Below are positions 61,879-64,000 of a stretch of 64,000 bases of DNA, one piece after another (the first letter of the stretch is position 1; each line of letters opens with the position of its first letter). A program made the translations under genes and the position numbers. Location: positions 1-64,000 of the forward strand of contig CAJTYU010000004.1 of the NCBI GenBank assembly GCA_910584095.1. The letters are read 5' to 3'. Under the pieces are notes generated by a model, which saw only the letters and a list, made by a program, of their open reading frames with translations, was not told the origin of the DNA and did no database searches. The DNA comes from an uncultured Dorea sp. GTDB lineage: Bacteria; Bacillota; Clostridia; Lachnospirales; Lachnospiraceae.

Positions 61879-61954
61879 GAATTGTTGCTATGAGCGGCCT
61901 CCTAGGCTGCGAATAGTAACGCTGTACGAACACTGCAAACCTTTTTTACATGAT

Positions 61955-63223
61955 TTACTTGATAGACAGCAGCCGCTGTACTTCTTTACTTTCTATGTTA
62001 TCCGCATCCACCCAGATATATCCGGTATCGATTTCCGCTTCGTTTCCAATCTCTAACACACATCTTGCCTCCGCCACAATAGCTGCATAACCCATTCCAT
62101 ATGGATTCTGCACGACCAGTCCGGCAAGCCTTCCTTCTTTCAATGCCTCGATCTCTTCCGTATCTGAATCATAACCGATGATCGCTATATTTTCCTTTTC
62201 CTGATCCTTACACAAGTCTGCCATCTGCATTGCGGCTTGTCCGTTCGTTGCAAAAATCCCTTTAATTTCCGGATTTTTCTCAAAAATATATGCTAGAACC
62301 TCCTCGTCGGTGATCTCCTGAACCGCTTCTTCCACGTCTAATTCCTCTTTAGCCGATTCTGGCTCGCCGCCCGAAATTTCTTCTGTCAGTCCGCTGTCCT
62401 TTGGCTCTTCTTCTCCGGCCCCATCGTCAGCCGGCAGTCCGGCCCTTTCCCTCGCCATCTTCTCTTTCAGCTCATCCAATCTGTCCATATAATAAATTTC
62501 TGTGGTTGACATCTCAGAATGATTTTCTTTAATCTCTGCGGCAAAGCTTTCTGCTCGCTGTCTGCAGGTTAACGATCTGCTGTCATGAGCAAATATCAGC
62601 GCCTGTCCTTCTTCCCCTAATTCTTCCGCCATATGCGCCGCCGCTTCCATTGACGCTTTCTTGTTATCTGTTGTAATATTCGCCATAATTCCCTGATAGC
62701 TGCTGAGAGAATCATAGGTAATAATAGGAATACTGTTCTGTACGGCCAAATCAAACTGTACATTACATGATTGGGAATCAATGACTGCAATCCCCAGCGC
62801 TGACGGGTATCTTGCCAGCTCCTCATCCAGAATATTCACCTGCTCGTCTACATTATCTGATTCGCCAGGTCCGCTGTACACTACCTTTACCTTGTCTCCG
62901 CCCTCATAATTCAGCGCTTTATTCAGGTCGGCGGCGGCGGCCTCCGCTCCTGCTTTTACCATCCTCCAGTATTCTTCCGAACTTCCCTTTCCAATCAGCG
63001 AAAAATAAGTCGCCGGCTCCACGTCAAGTCCCTCTGTATCGCCATACGCCGAAGGCGCTATAAGGTCTAGCTTCGCCTGCTTTGCAAGCTCTGCCTCATC
63101 CTCCGCCGGTTCCTTCTTCTCTGCCGGAGCGGGAACGTCCGGCTTCTCCGGCTCCACTGCGCAGGCACAGGTAAGAACTGCCATGCAGACACATACCAGC
63201 GCCGCAATCCATTTCTTTTTCAT
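61955..63223 (-). CDS. Sugar-binding (RbsB/Peripla_BP_4-type) lipoprotein, unlinked to a transporter
   Basis: A lipoprotein signal (IAALVCVCMAVLTCACAVEP; lipobox TCAC) and an acidic linker precede a type I periplasmic-binding fold: YFSLIGKGSSEEYWRMVKAG, GIAVIDSQSCNVQFDLAVQN, SIPIITYDSLSSYQGIMANI, TTDNKKASMEAAAHMAEEL, IKGIFATNGQAAMQMADLCK, NIAIIGYDSDTEEIEALKEG and LAGLVVQNPYGMGYAAIVAE. Between residues ~255 and ~310 an unusual acidic insertion (GAGEEEPKDSGLTEEISGGE) splits the domain. No ABC ATPase or permease gene is near, so it may be a sensor partner or work with a distant permease. Confidence 0.88.
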   Translation of the reverse strand: MKKKWIAALVCVCMAVLTCACAVEPEKPDVPAPAEKKEPAEDEAELAKQAKLDLIAPSAYGDTEGLDVEPATYFSLIGKGSSEEYWRMVKAGAEAAAADLNKALNYEGGDKVKVVYSGPGESDNVDEQVNILDEELARYPSALGIAVIDSQSCNVQFDLAVQNSIPIITYDSLSSYQGIMANITTDNKKASMEAAAHMAEELGEEGQALIFAHDSRSLTCRQRAESFAAEIKENHSEMSTTEIYYMDRLDELKEKMARERAGLPADDGAGEEEPKDSGLTEEISGGEPESAKEELDVEEAVQEITDEEVLAYIFEKNPEIKGIFATNGQAAMQMADLCKDQEKENIAIIGYDSDTEEIEALKEGRLAGLVVQNPYGMGYAAIVAEARCVLEIGNEAEIDTGYIWVDADNIESKEVQRLLSIK

Positions 63224-63389
63224 AATATCAATCTCCCTATATTTATGCTTCTGTTACAGCTTCCCTATATCCAACCAGGCCCTGTAACACACTACATACA
63301 GTTATACAATAAATCTGTGAAAAAGTCTTGAAAAAAATCTTAAAATTTTCCTCTGATAGATAATTTTGTATCTATTTTTAAGCATGAAA

Positions 63390-63419
63390 TTGCTTGTATA
63401 TTTGCCGCTTTTGTATTAT
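63390..63419 (+). promoter_or_regulatory. Promoter of the ferredoxin gene
   Basis: TTGCTT (63390-63395), 18-base spacer, TATTAT (63414-63419), 68 bases before the ferredoxin ATG. Confidence 0.5.
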
Positions 63420-63486
63420 GATAGAAAAAAGCTGATGTATATCAGCCTTGTGATTATCACATAAACTTTATAAGGAGGTACTTATC

Positions 63487-63657
63487 ATGGCATATGTAAT
63501 TAGCGATGACTGCATTTCTTGCGGTGCTTGTGCAGCTCAGTGTCCAGCAGAGGCTATTACTGAGGGAGATTCACATTTTGAGATTAGCGCTGATGCCTGC
63601 CTTGACTGCGGCGCTTGCGCAGATCAGTGTCCAGTAGAGGCTATCTCTGCAGAGTAA
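63487..63657 (+). CDS. Clostridial-type 2[4Fe-4S] ferredoxin
   Basis: The 56-residue protein MAYVISDDCISCGACAAQCP has two CxxCxxCxxxCP motifs (CISCGACAAQCP and CLDCGACADQCP), internal two-fold symmetry and low charge except Asp/Glu, the hallmark of the small low-potential ferredoxins of Clostridia that carry electrons for pyruvate oxidation and hydrogenase. ATG 63487 follows AAGGAGGTACTTATC. It has its own promoter and terminator. Confidence 0.97.
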   Translation: MAYVISDDCISCGACAAQCPAEAITEGDSHFEISADACLDCGACADQCPVEAISAE

Positions 63658-63683
63658 TTCAAATGAACTCTTAATAACAAAAG

Positions 63684-63717
63684 AAAAGGGCAACCCCATT
63701 GCGAGGTTGTCTTTTTT
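63684..63717 (+). terminator. Terminator of the ferredoxin gene
   Basis: Arms GGCAACC and GGTTGTC with a nine-base loop, preceded by AAAA and followed by TTTTTT. Confidence 0.9.
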
Positions 63718-63838
63718 ATTATATTAACCGCTCAGGCGAAAGGTGTCGCACGAATTTTAAATACCGGCGACCATTTTTGACAATATCTCTTTCGGGGACA
63801 TGCTATACTTCTGCATACAAAAATAAGGGGGTATTCCT

Positions 63839-64000
63839 ATGGGAAATGCATTAAATACACTAAGTAATGCCACGAAAGAGGACACTAAGTTATATAACTG
63901 CATCAAGGAATTATACGAACAGGGAGTTCCATTTGAAGAACTGAAAGCATTAATTCCAGATATGAAGCGCACCAGGGAGCAGCTGCGCATCAAAAGAATG
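63839..64000 (+). CDS. Gene of unknown function cut by the window end
   Basis: ATG 63839 follows AAGGGGGTATTCCT. The visible 54 codons read MGNALNTLSNATKEDTKLYN then CIKELYEQGVPFEELKALIP, helical and charged, continuing past the window. An extended -10 element (TGCTATACT) lies at ~63792-63800. No family recognised. Confidence 0.55.
   Translation, partial: MGNALNTLSNATKEDTKLYNCIKELYEQGVPFEELKALIPDMKRTREQLRIKRM

Overview
The window reads as a chromosome segment of an anaerobic, low-to-mid GC Firmicute, most likely a gut Lachnospiraceae (Clostridia). The clues are strong AAGGAGG-type ribosome sites, the murB-rapZ-whiA-crh block, a YhaM-type exoribonuclease, MutS2, clostridial 2[4Fe-4S] ferredoxin, an EFR1-type ferredoxin, a cobalamin riboswitch with an ECF S component, several PTS systems and many cell-wall proteins. 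The family is inferred from gene content; no rRNA is present to confirm it.

Layout. 1-11840 is the right part of a prophage or prophage remnant: a replication module on the minus strand (VapE-like primase cut by the window edge, family A DNA polymerase, DUF2815, DUF2800 nuclease, YdbC/PC4-like protein, small genes), an ORF6N antirepressor, an immunity switch with divergent promoters (two minus-strand HTH genes against a CI-like repressor plus ImmA/IrrE-like protease), a toxin-antitoxin-like scrap, an Uma2 nuclease, and a tyrosine integrase broken by two +1 shifts in G runs. It abuts a tRNA-Leu gene, the probable attachment site. 12000-15840 holds a GH25 lysozyme lipoprotein, an OatA-like O-acetyltransferase and seven tRNA genes (Lys, Gln, His, Arg, Gly, Pro, Glu). 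15985-21556 is core: a lipid kinase, the operon murB-rapZ-whiA-crh behind a good promoter, and a divergent CNNM/CorC protein.

21616-27047 is a divergent sugar locus: a sorbose-1-phosphate-reductase-like dehydrogenase, SorC-type regulator and class II aldolase on the minus strand; gutM and glucitol PTS IIC and IIBC on the plus strand, without an EIIA gene. 27147-34037 carries a 1505-residue secreted transglutaminase/NlpC protein with eight GBS-Bsp-like repeats arranged as four A-B pairs, an amidase with a SPOR domain, and a decayed chimera of an M20 peptidase and a YfcC transporter. After a membrane-anchored SGNH hydrolase, 35400-37413 is a decayed type I/IIG-like restriction-modification island next to tRNA-Ser. 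Then follow rpiB, a beta-glucoside PTS operon with an RpiR regulator, and a cobalamin-riboswitch unit encoding a DUF4430 lipoprotein and an ECF S component.

44969-52540 is an accessory island: two adjacent DUF262 proteins (one with an HNH DUF1524 end) preceded by an HTH gene with an amber stop, an EFR1 ferredoxin, an aminoglycoside-phosphotransferase-like gene without its catalytic half, a RhuM protein with strong palindromes, and gene scraps. The paired DUF262 genes are the best candidate for a poorly described (probably anti-phage) system. 52543-64000 returns to core: rlmD, yhaM, a trypsin-like/PDZ protein that appears to have lost its catalytic triad, mutS2, a two-component system, a short PrdA-like protein, a lone sugar-binding lipoprotein, a ferredoxin, and a gene cut by the window end.

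All calls come from reading the sequence and recalled family knowledge; no database search was run.
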